From contig NZ_BSTC01000015.1 in assembly GCF_030269305.1 (NCBI RefSeq), positions 1 to 64,000 on the forward strand: a stretch of 64,000 nucleotides of DNA. Reading direction: 5' to 3'. Each line of letters opens with the position of its first letter. Position 1 is the stretch's first letter. This document shows positions 1-10,430 of this stretch, piece by piece. Both the position numbers and the translations under genes were made by a program. The notes beneath the pieces are model-generated. The model was not told where the DNA came from. It ran no database searches and was given only the letters and a program-made list of their open reading frames with translations. This DNA is from Kineosporia sp. NBRC 101731 (GTDB lineage: Bacteria; Actinomycetota; Actinomycetes; Actinomycetales; Kineosporiaceae).

Positions 1-117
1 GAACTCCAGGAAGCGACCTATCTCCTGAACTACCGGCCCCGACAGGTCCTCGACTTCGCCAACCCCCTTGAAGTCTTCAACGACCTACTCCTCGCCGATG
101 GTGCAACCACCACTTGA
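1..117 (+). CDS. IS30-family transposase, C-terminal end (partial, runs off left edge)
   Basis: The reading frame is open from base 1 to a TGA at 115-117 and gives 38 residues. It contains LLNYRPRQVLDFANPLEVF, which matches the end of the DDE domain of IS30-type transposases (LNxRPRKxLxxxTPxEVF). The rest of the gene lies outside the window, so intactness cannot be judged. The right inverted repeat of the element should lie within the next few tens of bases, but its exact end cannot be set from one copy. The aceE terminator follows at once, so the element appears to sit in the space behind aceE. Confidence 0.7.
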   Translation, partial: ELQEATYLLNYRPRQVLDFANPLEVFNDLLLADGATTT

Positions 118-169
118 CTCCAAGGGGATGGGGGGACTTCGGGCTGGGAGCTCACCGTCGTCCTCAAGC

Positions 170-213
170 AAAAAAGTGAGGGGCCGCCGGGAAGACTCCC
201 GGCGGCCCCTCAC
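170..213 (-). terminator. Rho-independent terminator of aceE
   Basis: Bases 176-192 and 197-213 form a perfect 17-bp GC-rich stem with a 4-nt loop (AGAC). On the minus strand the stem is followed by six T (A run at 170-175). It lies 11 nt behind the aceE stop codon. Confidence 0.93.
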
Positions 214-224
214 TGATGGATCTT

Positions 225-2966
<2,742 letters not shown>

Positions 2967-3659
2967 GACGGTCCTCCTGGGTTTTAGGACAACGGGTAAA
3001 AACCACGCCGAACCCGCCGGATCGCGACCGGGCTCGGATCTATCTTGGCTGACGGCGGACGGGACGTCACAGGTACCCCGCCGTCAGCCCGCTGCGGCTT
3101 TGCCTGCGCTCCCGCGCCTTCGGGGTCAAGTGTGCCCCTTCGGCCCTGGCGCGGGTGCGCCGGGGGCCGTGCTTGATCGTCATTGCGAAGGAGTGTCACC
3201 GGCGTGTCGTGCTGGTTTCCTGCGGGTTCAGCGGCGTGTCGCACCGCGTGTCGGCCCGGGTCGGCAGATTTTTCTCACAGAGGATGCCCGAATGGTGGAC
3301 GATGTCGGTCACCGGAATCGGGGTGCGCAACTGCGCGATGTACTCGATGCTCGGGTGAGTTGTGCAGGAGAACGGGTGATCCTGGCCGTTCTGCCGACCG
3401 GGTACCGCAACTTCTGGTACCCAGGCAAAAACACGATCTGCGAGGTGACGGGGCAGTTGCGCGGCACTCGACTCATGGAGTCCACTAGCCTGACCAGCCT
3501 GGTGATGGTTGCATCATCGGCAGGTGAAGGAATGAGCAACACCTTCTAGCACCAGCAGTGAAGCGGGTGGGTCAGACGACTCGCCCGGACAGTGAGCGGC
3601 CCTTCCGGGCCGCCAGTGCCGCCGCGCGGGGAGCGTTGGCAGCGGAGGAGGTCAGTGAG
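2967..3659. promoter_or_regulatory. Divergent intergenic region between aceE and the DUF3052 gene (693 nt)
   Basis: I see no convincing gene here; the open frames lack the codon bias of their neighbours. On the minus strand TAGATC at 3037-3042 could be the aceE -10 box. Just upstream, GCTGACGGCGG (3048-3058) and its exact reverse complement (3078-3088) form an 11-bp inverted repeat with a 19-nt spacer across the likely -35 region. This would suit an operator, but it is untested. Confidence 0.45.
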
Positions 3660-4088
3660 GTGGGCGCGACCGCCGAGCCCGCGGCTGAGCAGTCCATGGC
3701 CGGCAGGCTTGGACTGAAGCCCGGTCAGTTCGTACAGGAATTCGGGTACGACGACGACGTGGACGACGATCTGCGGCTCGCTATCGAGACGCTGACGGGC
3801 AATGAACTAGCCGACGAGGACTCCCAGGATGTCGTCGATGCGGCTCTCTACTGGTGGCGGGACGAGGACGGAGATCTCGTCGACTCGCTGGTGGATGCCC
3901 TGACGAACCTTGCCGAGGGCGGGGTGATCTGGCTGCTGACGCCGAAGGCGGGCCGCGATGGTCACGTCGAGCACAGCGAGATCGAGGAAGCCGCCCCGAC
4001 CGCTGGCCTACACGCGACCAGCACCATCAGCGTGTGCCAGGACTGGACCGGGACCCGCCTGGCGACCCCGAAGGCCGGGCGCCGCTGA
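3660..4088 (+). CDS. DUF3052 family protein
   Basis: This is a 142-residue acidic cytoplasmic protein of unknown function from a family conserved across actinomycetes and often found beside aceE and ahpE. Visible family features are the segment GYDDDVDDDLRLAIE, the stretch ALYWWRDEDGDLVDSLVDAL, the motif IWLLTPKAGRDGHVE and the ending DWTGTRLATPKAGRR. I chose GTG 3660 because GGAGGAG at 3644-3650 is ideally spaced and because the resulting N-terminus has the family's usual length. The same frame is open back to 3558, but that extension looks non-coding. It probably forms a transcription unit upstream of ahpE, with a hairpin between them. Confidence 0.88.
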   Translation: MGATAEPAAEQSMAGRLGLKPGQFVQEFGYDDDVDDDLRLAIETLTGNELADEDSQDVVDAALYWWRDEDGDLVDSLVDALTNLAEGGVIWLLTPKAGRDGHVEHSEIEEAAPTAGLHATSTISVCQDWTGTRLATPKAGRR

Positions 4089-4148
4089 GTCCTCGCCGTC
4101 CGCACCCCGGTGCGGGTGGCACAGGGTCCGGAGGTTCCTGACAGACTG

Positions 4149-4189
4149 TGTCCCGCACGCCAGGTCGAGAGATCCTGGCGTGCGGGACA
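4149..4189 (+). terminator. Strong hairpin between the DUF3052 gene and ahpE
   Basis: TGTCCCGCACGCCAGG (4149-4164) pairs perfectly with 4174-4189 around a 9-nt loop. There is no T run behind it, so it may be a factor-assisted terminator or a processing/stability hairpin upstream of ahpE. Confidence 0.6.
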
Positions 4190-4231
4190 GTCATGGACCC
4201 GTGTGGTCCTTCGGTCTGAGAGGATTCATCC

Positions 4232-4690
4232 ATGGCACTCGAGATCGGGCAGGCAGCTCCCGGGTTCGCTCTGAAGAGCGAGCACGGCGAGATGGTCGAG
4301 CTGGAAAGCTTCCGCGGCGAGCAGAACGTGGCCGTGGTGTTCTACCCGTTCGCCTTCTCCGGCATCTGCACCGGTGAGCTGTGCGAGATCCGCGACAACC
4401 TGGCTGCCTTCGACGAGGGCGGCGTTCAGGTGCTGGCGGTCTCCTGCGACCCGATGTTCGCCCTACGCAACTGGGCCGAGGCGGAGAAGTACCCGTTCCC
4501 GCTGCTGTCGGACTTCTGGCCGCACGGCGAGGTGGCTCGGAAGTACGGCGTCTTCAACGAGACCACGGGAAGCTCCGTTCGCGGTACCTTCCTCATCGAC
4601 AGGGACGGCGTGCTGCGCTGGAGCATCGTCAACGGCATGGGCGAGGCCCGGTCGCTGGCCGGCTACCGCGAGGCCATCGCCGCACTCTGA
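4232..4690 (+). CDS. ahpE: Peroxiredoxin, AhpE type
   Basis: This 152-residue thiol peroxidase reduces hydrogen peroxide and organic or peroxynitrite-type peroxides in the cytoplasm. The active-site segment is PFAFSGIC, with Pro39, Ser43 and peroxidatic Cys46. A second cysteine, Cys51, follows in the same helix, and Cys75-region VSCDP is also present. Overall length and the ending RSLAGYREAIAAL fit the AhpE class, which is reduced by mycoredoxin or similar partners in actinomycetes. The start ATG has AGAGGA placed 7 nt upstream. It follows the DUF3052 gene and precedes tRNA-Val. Confidence 0.93.
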   Translation: MALEIGQAAPGFALKSEHGEMVELESFRGEQNVAVVFYPFAFSGICTGELCEIRDNLAAFDEGGVQVLAVSCDPMFALRNWAEAEKYPFPLLSDFWPHGEVARKYGVFNETTGSSVRGTFLIDRDGVLRWSIVNGMGEARSLAGYREAIAAL

Positions 4691-4725
4691 GAACCGTTCC
4701 CGGATCGCGAGCCGATCCGGGGCAG

Positions 4726-4798
4726 GGGCCTGTAGCTCAGTTGGTAGAGCACCGCGTTTACACCGCGGGTGTCGTCGGTTCGAGACCGGCCGGGCCCA
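4726..4798 (+). tRNA. tRNA-Val (anticodon TAC)
   Basis: The acceptor stem GGGCCTG pairs with CGGGCCC (one G-U). The D arm is TAGCTCAGTTGGTAGAGCA. The anticodon stem CCGCG/CGCGG encloses TTTACAC with anticodon TAC, and the T arm carries GGTTCGAGACC. The discriminator base is A4798. CCA is not encoded. Confidence 0.96.
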
Positions 4799-4801
4799 CT
4801 C

Positions 4802-5839
4802 TCACCTGATCGTGAGCTCCTGCTGAGGAGCTCCCGACCCGGTTGACATCGCCGTGGCGCGGGGCAGCAACGACCGCGCCGAGGGCCCCGGGAACCAGCC
4901 GGCCCGGGTGGACTCGGCCAGGTCCAGACCGGTCAGCGCCGGTCGCAGGTGGTGCAGCACCGTGCGGATGTCGTACTCGGTGACGGCGTGGCCGCGTTCG
5001 GCTCCCAGCACGGCGTCGATCAGGGTGCTCTCGTCGGTCGCTCCGTGCGCGGCCAGGTGACCGACCGCCGTGCCGGCCACGAGGGCCCCGAAAGTTCCTG
5101 GTGCGAACCAGGAACGCAGGCGGCGCACGACGAACCGGGGATCGCCCGCCCGGGGTGCGGGGCGCACCAGTCCCGATCCGGCCGGCACCAGCACCCCGGC
5201 GCTGCGCAGCACGCTGTGCAGCGCGGTCAGGGGCGGCAGGGCGTTCTTCTCGCCGATCTGACCGGGCACGCTCCAGCGGGGACGGCGCTCGTGCATCGGC
5301 CCGGCCACCGACTCCGGAAACTCGCCGTAGGCCGTGGCTTCCACACCCTCCCCGATGAGGTCCAGCAGCAGCTGAACCGATGCGGGCACGGCGCCCGCCA
5401 TCTGCCGGACCCGCAGGTCGACCACACCCTGGCAGAACTCACCGGGATGTGAATCTCCCAGGACCCGCTGGCGTTCCGCGTAGTGCCGGGGCCCGCCGCT
5501 GCCCTCCGGCGGGCACACCCCCTCACCGTAGACGCAGCCCACCTCGCCGCCCGGGCCGAGCACGACGACGTCGTGCTCCCAGCCCTCGCCGGGGTGGTAG
5601 CGGTACTGGAAGTGCGGATCCAGGTCCTCGTCCAGCGTCTCCTCGCGGACCTCACCCGGGTCGGCCAGGAAGACCGTCAGGCCGGTGGCGAACTGGTACG
5701 GCTGCCGCCCCGGCCAGCCGAACCCGATCTGGAACAGGTCGTGGAGCTCGTCCAGGGTGGAGTCGGCCGGGACGTCGAGCACCCGCAGCACCCGTGGTTC
5801 GACGTCGCGGAGGGTCACTTTCAGGCGGGTCGTCGTCAC
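4802..5839 (-). CDS. Plasmid pRiA4b ORF-3-like domain protein
   Basis: This 345-residue protein has, over about residues 1-200, the pRiA4b ORF-3 fold (IS1096 TnpR-like family): LKVTLRDVEPRVLRVLDVP, LHDLFQIGFGW, FQYRYHPGEGWEHDVVVLG and YGEGVCPPEGSGGPRHY. The function of that domain is unknown, although relatives occur as passengers of mobile elements. The C-terminal ~140 residues are unassigned and rich in leucine and alanine helices. The start is GTG 5839, supported by TAATCT seven nt upstream (leaderless). Its 3' end abuts tRNA-Val in a convergent arrangement. There is no transposase next to it, so a chromosomal role is likely. Confidence 0.8.
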   Translation of the reverse strand: MTTTRLKVTLRDVEPRVLRVLDVPADSTLDELHDLFQIGFGWPGRQPYQFATGLTVFLADPGEVREETLDEDLDPHFQYRYHPGEGWEHDVVVLGPGGEVGCVYGEGVCPPEGSGGPRHYAERQRVLGDSHPGEFCQGVVDLRVRQMAGAVPASVQLLLDLIGEGVEATAYGEFPESVAGPMHERRPRWSVPGQIGEKNALPPLTALHSVLRSAGVLVPAGSGLVRPAPRAGDPRFVVRRLRSWFAPGTFGALVAGTAVGHLAAHGATDESTLIDAVLGAERGHAVTEYDIRTVLHHLRPALTGLDLAESTRAGWFPGPSARSLLPRATAMSTGSGAPQQELTIR

Positions 5840-5846
5840 CCGGGGG

Positions 5847-5852
5847 AGATTA
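5847..5852 (-). promoter_or_regulatory. -10 box for the pRiA4b ORF-3-like gene
   Basis: TAATCT on the minus strand ends 7 nt before the GTG start, so transcription would begin at or next to the start codon. Confidence 0.5.
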
Positions 5853-5919
5853 CGTCAGGTTGTGGCCCGGCTCCGGACCGTGGCGGATATCCCCAGAGAG
5901 CGTTGCAGCGGGAGTGCAG

Positions 5920-6939
5920 TCAGCTCGAGCTTCTCGGCGGGGCCGTGGACGCCCGCACCACCAGGCTGGTGGCCAGTTCGACGTGGTGCGAGTCGACGGA
6001 GGCTCCCGCGGCCAGTTGCAGGGCGGTGCGCAGGGCGACGCGGCCCATCTCGCGCAGGGGCTGGCGCACCACGGTGAGGGGCGGGGAGCAGAACTCGGCC
6101 AGTTGCGTGTCGTCGAAGCCGACCACGCTGAGATCTTCCGGCACCCGTCGACCCCGGCGCCGGCAGGCCTCGATCAGCCCGACGGCGATCTCGTCACTGC
6201 CGGCGAACACCGCGGTGGGTGGGCGGTCCAGGGCGAGCAGGTACTCGCCGCCGGTCAGGCCGGCGGCGTAGCGGAAGGTGTCGTGCCGCATCAGTTCCGG
6301 CTCGACCGGATACCCCGCGGTCTCCAGTCGGCCTCGAAAACCTTGCCACCGTGCCTGGTTGCAGCCGGCGTCGGGGTCACCGCCGAGGTAGGCCACGCGG
6401 GTGTGCCCCAGCGCCAGCAGATGCTCGGCGGCGCTGATGCCCCCGGCGTAGTTGGTGGAACCGACGCTCACGACGTCGGCCCCGGCCGGGGTGAGCGGGT
6501 CGATGACGACCAGGGGCACGTTGGCCCGGGCCAGGGCGTTCGCGTCCTGGTCGGTCATCTCGTTGCTCACGCTGATCACCGCGCTGCGCCCGGCCTTGGC
6601 CACGGCCAGGGCCCAGGCGGTGGGCGTGGAGTCGATGCGGCCCTTGCTCAGCATCACCGCCACACCGGGTTCGGCGGCGGCCTGCAACACCCCCTCCAGC
6701 ACCTCGTTGCTGTACGCCGCGAGCGGCCCGGCGAACACCACCTCGACGGTCGGCTGCCGCACCCCGCCGCCTCCCCGGCCGGTGTAGTAGTGCAGCCGCA
6801 GCAACTCCTCCACCATCGCCCGGGTGCCCGGGGAGACGTCCTCCCGGCCGTTGACCACCTTCGACACGGTCGCGATCGAGACGCCGGCGGCTTCGGCGAT
6901 CGTGGACAGGGTGGCCCGCCCCGGCCTGGAGTTGGTCAT
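5920..6939 (-). CDS. LacI-family transcriptional regulator
   Basis: This 339-residue sugar-responsive DNA-binding protein has an N-terminal LacI helix-turn-helix and hinge (TLSTIAEAAGVSIATVSKVVNG at about residues 10-31). A periplasmic-binding-protein-like sensor domain follows, with ISAAEHLLALGHTRVAYLGG, AVFAGSDEIAVGLIEACRRRG and VPEDLSVVGFDDTQLAEF. It is the last gene of the unit that begins with the sugar-binding lipoprotein at 10110 and is separated from the second permease by only 6 nt. It therefore probably represses this unit and perhaps the divergent GH3 gene. Candidate operators lie in the 10.2-10.4 kb gap. Confidence 0.93.
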   Translation of the reverse strand: MTNSRPGRATLSTIAEAAGVSIATVSKVVNGREDVSPGTRAMVEELLRLHYYTGRGGGGVRQPTVEVVFAGPLAAYSNEVLEGVLQAAAEPGVAVMLSKGRIDSTPTAWALAVAKAGRSAVISVSNEMTDQDANALARANVPLVVIDPLTPAGADVVSVGSTNYAGGISAAEHLLALGHTRVAYLGGDPDAGCNQARWQGFRGRLETAGYPVEPELMRHDTFRYAAGLTGGEYLLALDRPPTAVFAGSDEIAVGLIEACRRRGRRVPEDLSVVGFDDTQLAEFCSPPLTVVRQPLREMGRVALRTALQLAAGASVDSHHVELATSLVVRASTAPPRSSS

Positions 6940-6945
6940 CGGGTC

Positions 6946-7833
6946 TCAGCGCCCGAAGCCCGCCGTCAGACCACTCAGCAACTGACGGCGCCCGATCACG
7001 TAGACGGTGAGGATCGGCAGCGTGGTCAGCACGACCGCCGCGGCCACCGCCGGCACGTTGACCCCGTACTGCCCCTGGAAGGACCACAACGCCAGGGGGA
7101 GGGTGCGCTGACTGGGCTCGGTGGTGAGCACCAGGGGGAGCAGGAACCCGTTCCAGATCGTCAGGGCGTTGTAGATACCGACCGTGACCAGGGCGGGCCG
7201 GGTCAGCGGGAAGGCGAGCGACCAGGCGGTGCGCCACTCACTCGCGCCGTCCAGCCGCATCGACTCGAACAGCTCCCGTGGTACGTCGCGGATGAAGTTG
7301 GAGAGGATCAGGACGGTGAGCGGGATCGCGAAGGCGATCGAGGGCAGGATGATCGCCAGCAGGGTGTCGTACATCTGGAGCTTGATGATGATCAGGTACA
7401 CCGGGATGATCACGGCCTGCAGCGGGATCGCCAGCCCGGCCAGGAAGAGCAGGTTCACCGAGCGCAGGAACCGGCCGTCACCGGCCCGGACGATCGCGAA
7501 GGCCGCCATGTACGAGATCAGCACGGCGGGGATCACCGCACCCAGGGTGACGATCAGGGTGTTGCTGAAGTACCGCGGGAAACCGGCGTCCATCACGAAC
7601 TGGTAGTTCTCGAAACTGATGTCACCGGGTGGGGCGAGCGGGTTGGTCGTGTAGTAGTTGGACCGGCTCTTCACGCTGGTGAGCACGATCCAGTAGACCG
7701 GCAGGATCACCACGAGCAGCCAGAACCAGCCGGCCAGTCCGCCGATCCAGTTGAACTGCAGCAGTTTCCGGTAGTTGCGGGTCGGGCGCACGGCGGTCGG
7801 TCCGGTGGTGCGCGCAGGCGAGGTCACGGCCAC
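6946..7833 (-). CDS. Carbohydrate ABC transporter permease (MalG-like)
   Basis: This 295-residue membrane protein is the second inner-membrane channel subunit of a CUT1 sugar importer. It has six predicted transmembrane segments, the first near residues 30-55 (WLLVVILPVYWIVLTSV). The EAA loop that docks the ATPase is ELFESMRLDGASEWRTAWSL. The proline-rich LPLALWSFQGQYG loop is typical of MalG homologues. It lies 4 nt downstream of the MalF-like gene and was surely co-transcribed. No ATPase gene is present nearby. Confidence 0.93.
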   Translation of the reverse strand: MAVTSPARTTGPTAVRPTRNYRKLLQFNWIGGLAGWFWLLVVILPVYWIVLTSVKSRSNYYTTNPLAPPGDISFENYQFVMDAGFPRYFSNTLIVTLGAVIPAVLISYMAAFAIVRAGDGRFLRSVNLLFLAGLAIPLQAVIIPVYLIIIKLQMYDTLLAIILPSIAFAIPLTVLILSNFIRDVPRELFESMRLDGASEWRTAWSLAFPLTRPALVTVGIYNALTIWNGFLLPLVLTTEPSQRTLPLALWSFQGQYGVNVPAVAAAVVLTTLPILTVYVIGRRQLLSGLTAGFGR

Positions 7834-7837
7834 GTCG

Positions 7838-8770
7838 TCACATCCCCTCGAGCTGGCTGGAAGTGTCGCGGCCGCCGCCCAGGCGCCGCAGCGCGAGAGC
7901 CAGCAGCAGGCCGACGACGACGAGGATGACGGCGATCACGCTGGCCGGGCCCATCAGGTTGGCGCGGAACCCGCGGATGTACATGTCGAGGGCCAGGGCC
8001 CGGGTGGCGTCGCCCGGACCGCCCGCCGTCAGCACCCAGATCAGGTCGAAGAAGGTCAGCGACCCGATCACCATCAGGGTGGACGAGGTGACGATCGTGT
8101 TCCGCAGCTGGGGCAGCGTGATGCTGAAGAACTGCCGCAGCCGCCCGGCCCCGTCGAGCTGGGCCGCCTCGTAGAGCGAGACCGGGATCTGCCGTACCGC
8201 GCCTTGATAGATGAGCGAGTGGAACGGGATGAACTGCCAGGACACCACGAAGACCACCGTGCACAGGGCCAGGGTGGGGTCGCCCAGCCAGTCCTGCACC
8301 AGCAGGTCGATACCGAGCCCGGCGCCCAGGCCGAAGTTGGGGTCGAGCAGTGCCTTGAAGGTGATGGCGATGGCGGCCTGGCTGAGCAGCAGCGGGACGA
8401 AGAAGAACACCGCAAGGACACTGCGGTAGCGCTGGCGGGCCGCCAGGAACACACCGATCAGCAGGCTGATCGGGGTCTGGAACGCCCACGACAGCAGCAT
8501 CACCTCGAAGGTGACCCAGAGAGCGTGCGGCAGGCCGGGATCGGTGAGCACGTCGTGCCAGCTGTCGAACCCGGCCGGGTGGATGGCGCCGATGCCGTCC
8601 CACCGGGTGAAGCTCAGCAGCAGCACCCCGATCAGCGGGATGACGGCGAACGCCACGAACATCGCCAGGGCGGGCAGCACCATCCAGGCGATGGAGCCCT
8701 GCCGGACCGCGTGCGACGCGGTCCGGCCGGGAGCTATCTGGTCGGGCGGAAGCTGAACGGGGACAGTCAT
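7838..8770 (-). CDS. Carbohydrate ABC transporter permease (MalF-like)
   Basis: This 310-residue permease is the first channel subunit of the same CUT1 importer. The first membrane segment (MVLPALAMFVAFAVIPLIGV) and the EAA loop SLYEAAQLDGAGRLRQFFSI are clear. The gene starts inside the end of the lipoprotein gene with an ATGA overlap (8767-8770), which indicates translational coupling. It most resembles the MalF/UgpA group; the transported sugar cannot be read from it, but the neighbouring GH3 enzyme suggests a beta-linked oligosaccharide. Confidence 0.93.
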   Translation of the reverse strand: MTVPVQLPPDQIAPGRTASHAVRQGSIAWMVLPALAMFVAFAVIPLIGVLLLSFTRWDGIGAIHPAGFDSWHDVLTDPGLPHALWVTFEVMLLSWAFQTPISLLIGVFLAARQRYRSVLAVFFFVPLLLSQAAIAITFKALLDPNFGLGAGLGIDLLVQDWLGDPTLALCTVVFVVSWQFIPFHSLIYQGAVRQIPVSLYEAAQLDGAGRLRQFFSITLPQLRNTIVTSSTLMVIGSLTFFDLIWVLTAGGPGDATRALALDMYIRGFRANLMGPASVIAVILVVVGLLLALALRRLGGGRDTSSQLEGM

Positions 8771-10110
8771 TTCCCGATGACCGCGTTCATGTTGTCGGCG
8801 AACTCCTGCGGCGTGACGTCGAGGGAGAACAGCTTGGCGATGTTGTTCAGCAGTTCCTCGGCCGCCGTCGGGCTGAGAGCCTGGTCCCAGGACTGCGAGA
8901 AGGTCTGGGCCTTGCTCGCCGTGTCGTAGACGAACTGCAGCCAGTCGGCGTCCTCGAGCCCGCTGAACTTCGAGTCCACACCGACCACGATCGGGACCTG
9001 ACCGGCGTCGTTCACCCAGTCCGACTGCTCCTCGTCGGAGAGCACCTGGGTGGCGAAGAAGTCCTTGGCGGCCTTCTTCTCCGCGTCGCTGGCCTTGGAC
9101 GAGAGCGAGTAGTACTGGCCCGGGTTGCCGTAGGTGTTGCTCGGGTCGCCGGTGCCGCCCGCGACCGGCGGGAAGTTCATGTAGCCCAGGTCGCCGTTCT
9201 TGACGAAGTCGCCGCCCTCGGTCTTCATCGAGCCGTAGGTCCAGGCGCCGTGCAGCATCATCGCCGCCTTGCCCGAGGTGAGCAGGGCCTGGTCGGCGTT
9301 GGTGTCGGCCGTGATCGAGGCAAATCCCTTGACGAAACCGCCTGCCTTGACGAGCTTCTGCACCTCACCGAGGGCCTTGATGGAGGCCGGGTTGGACCAG
9401 GCGTCCTTCTCGCCGTCGAACACGGCCTGGAACACCTCGGGGCCGCCGATCCGGTCGAAGAGGAACTCCAGCCACATCATGTTGGTCCAGCGGGACTGGC
9501 CGGCCAGCGAGAAGGCCGCGATCTTCTTCTCGGTGAACTTCGGCACCAGGGCCAGCATGTCCTCCCAGGTGGTGGGCGGCTCCACCCCGACGTCCTTGAA
9601 AACTTTCTTGTTCCAGTACAGAACGATCGGGGTGACGGTCTCGGCCGGCACTGCGTAGATCTTGCCGTCGACGGTCGCGGCGGCGAACGAGGACGGGAAG
9701 CGTCGCGTCTTCTGGTCCGGGTTGTCGTCGAACCAGGAGGTCAGGTCTTCCACGGCACCGGCGTCCACCCAGCTCGCCAGGCCGCCGCCGCCCCAGCCCC
9801 AGATCACGGTCGGGGCCTGGCCGGCGCCGATCGCGACCTTGATCTTTTCCTTGTACGCGTCGTTCTGGAACGCGGTGCCCTTGATCGCCTCGTCCGGCTT
9901 GGCCTTGTTGAACCGGTCGAGCGAGGTCCGGCGGATGGTCTCGTTGGGGTCGACGGACAGGTACCAGTAGGTGCCGCCCGCGCCGCCGCCACCCTTGTCG
10001 GAGTCTCCTCCGGGGCCGGAACTGCCGCACGCGGCGAGCGTTGCGCCGACGATCGGGACGCCCAGCGCGAAGCTGAGGAAATTACGACGGGACGTCTTCA
10101 TGGGATCCAC
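8767..10110 (-). CDS. Extracellular sugar-binding lipoprotein of the ABC transporter
   Basis: This protein of about 447 residues captures the sugar outside the cell and delivers it to the two permeases. The N-terminus carries a twin-arginine motif (SRRNFLSF) and a lipobox ending in LAAC (Cys28 from this start), so it is probably Tat-exported and lipid-anchored. It belongs to solute-binding family 1 (VLYWNKKVFKDVGVEPPTTWEDM). I chose GTG 10110 because GGAG lies 6 nt upstream; ATG 10101 and ATG 10122 are alternatives in the same frame. It opens the four-gene unit and is divergent from the GH3 gene. Confidence 0.9.
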   Translation of the reverse strand: MDPMKTSRRNFLSFALGVPIVGATLAACGSSGPGGDSDKGGGGAGGTYWYLSVDPNETIRRTSLDRFNKAKPDEAIKGTAFQNDAYKEKIKVAIGAGQAPTVIWGWGGGGLASWVDAGAVEDLTSWFDDNPDQKTRRFPSSFAAATVDGKIYAVPAETVTPIVLYWNKKVFKDVGVEPPTTWEDMLALVPKFTEKKIAAFSLAGQSRWTNMMWLEFLFDRIGGPEVFQAVFDGEKDAWSNPASIKALGEVQKLVKAGGFVKGFASITADTNADQALLTSGKAAMMLHGAWTYGSMKTEGGDFVKNGDLGYMNFPPVAGGTGDPSNTYGNPGQYYSLSSKASDAEKKAAKDFFATQVLSDEEQSDWVNDAGQVPIVVGVDSKFSGLEDADWLQFVYDTASKAQTFSQSWDQALSPTAAEELLNNIAKLFSLDVTPQEFADNMNAVIGK

Positions 10111-10430
10111 GGTGATCTCCATCGGGTACCGGCCGCGGGGACGCGGCTCATGGGTCGCACCGGGACGGGCAGCGCCCCGGTGCGCTGAAGGGTGTTCGTC
10201 GAGCAGGTTCAGGGTCGGCGACCTCAAGGTCCTGAAAAAGTCGCCGGAAATGTCGGAAGTTCTCGAAAACTAGTTTCGCTGCTGTGCGATGTCAACCCTT
10301 GAAAGCAATCCTCTTCCCGAGGACAGTGAATCCGTCGGTGAACGGAAAAATGCTTGTCTTCGAGTGATTTTGGCGACCGGTGAACGCACCGGGGATCGAA
10401 AACTTTTCGAAGCACCTCACGAGGGAGTGA
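10111..10430. promoter_or_regulatory. Divergent control region of the GH3/ABC locus with two CGAAA..TTTCG palindromes
   Basis: This 320-nt gap is visibly more AT-rich than its surroundings. It carries CGAAAACTAGTTTCG at 10264-10278 and the odd palindrome TCGAAAACTTTTCGA at 10396-10410. Both present CGAAA and TTTCG half-sites, with spacers of 5 and 3 nt. They lie upstream of the lipoprotein unit and of the GH3 gene respectively, so they are candidate operators for the LacI regulator at 5920-6939. The unequal spacers weaken the case. Confidence 0.5.

Noticed and set aside
1..160. Complete insertion sequence at the left edge
   Set aside because: Only the last 38 transposase residues are present; the other end lies outside the window.
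3291..3549. Possible small gene upstream of the DUF3052 gene
   Set aside because: Third-position GC is clearly lower than in the neighbours, no ribosome site or family pattern is visible.
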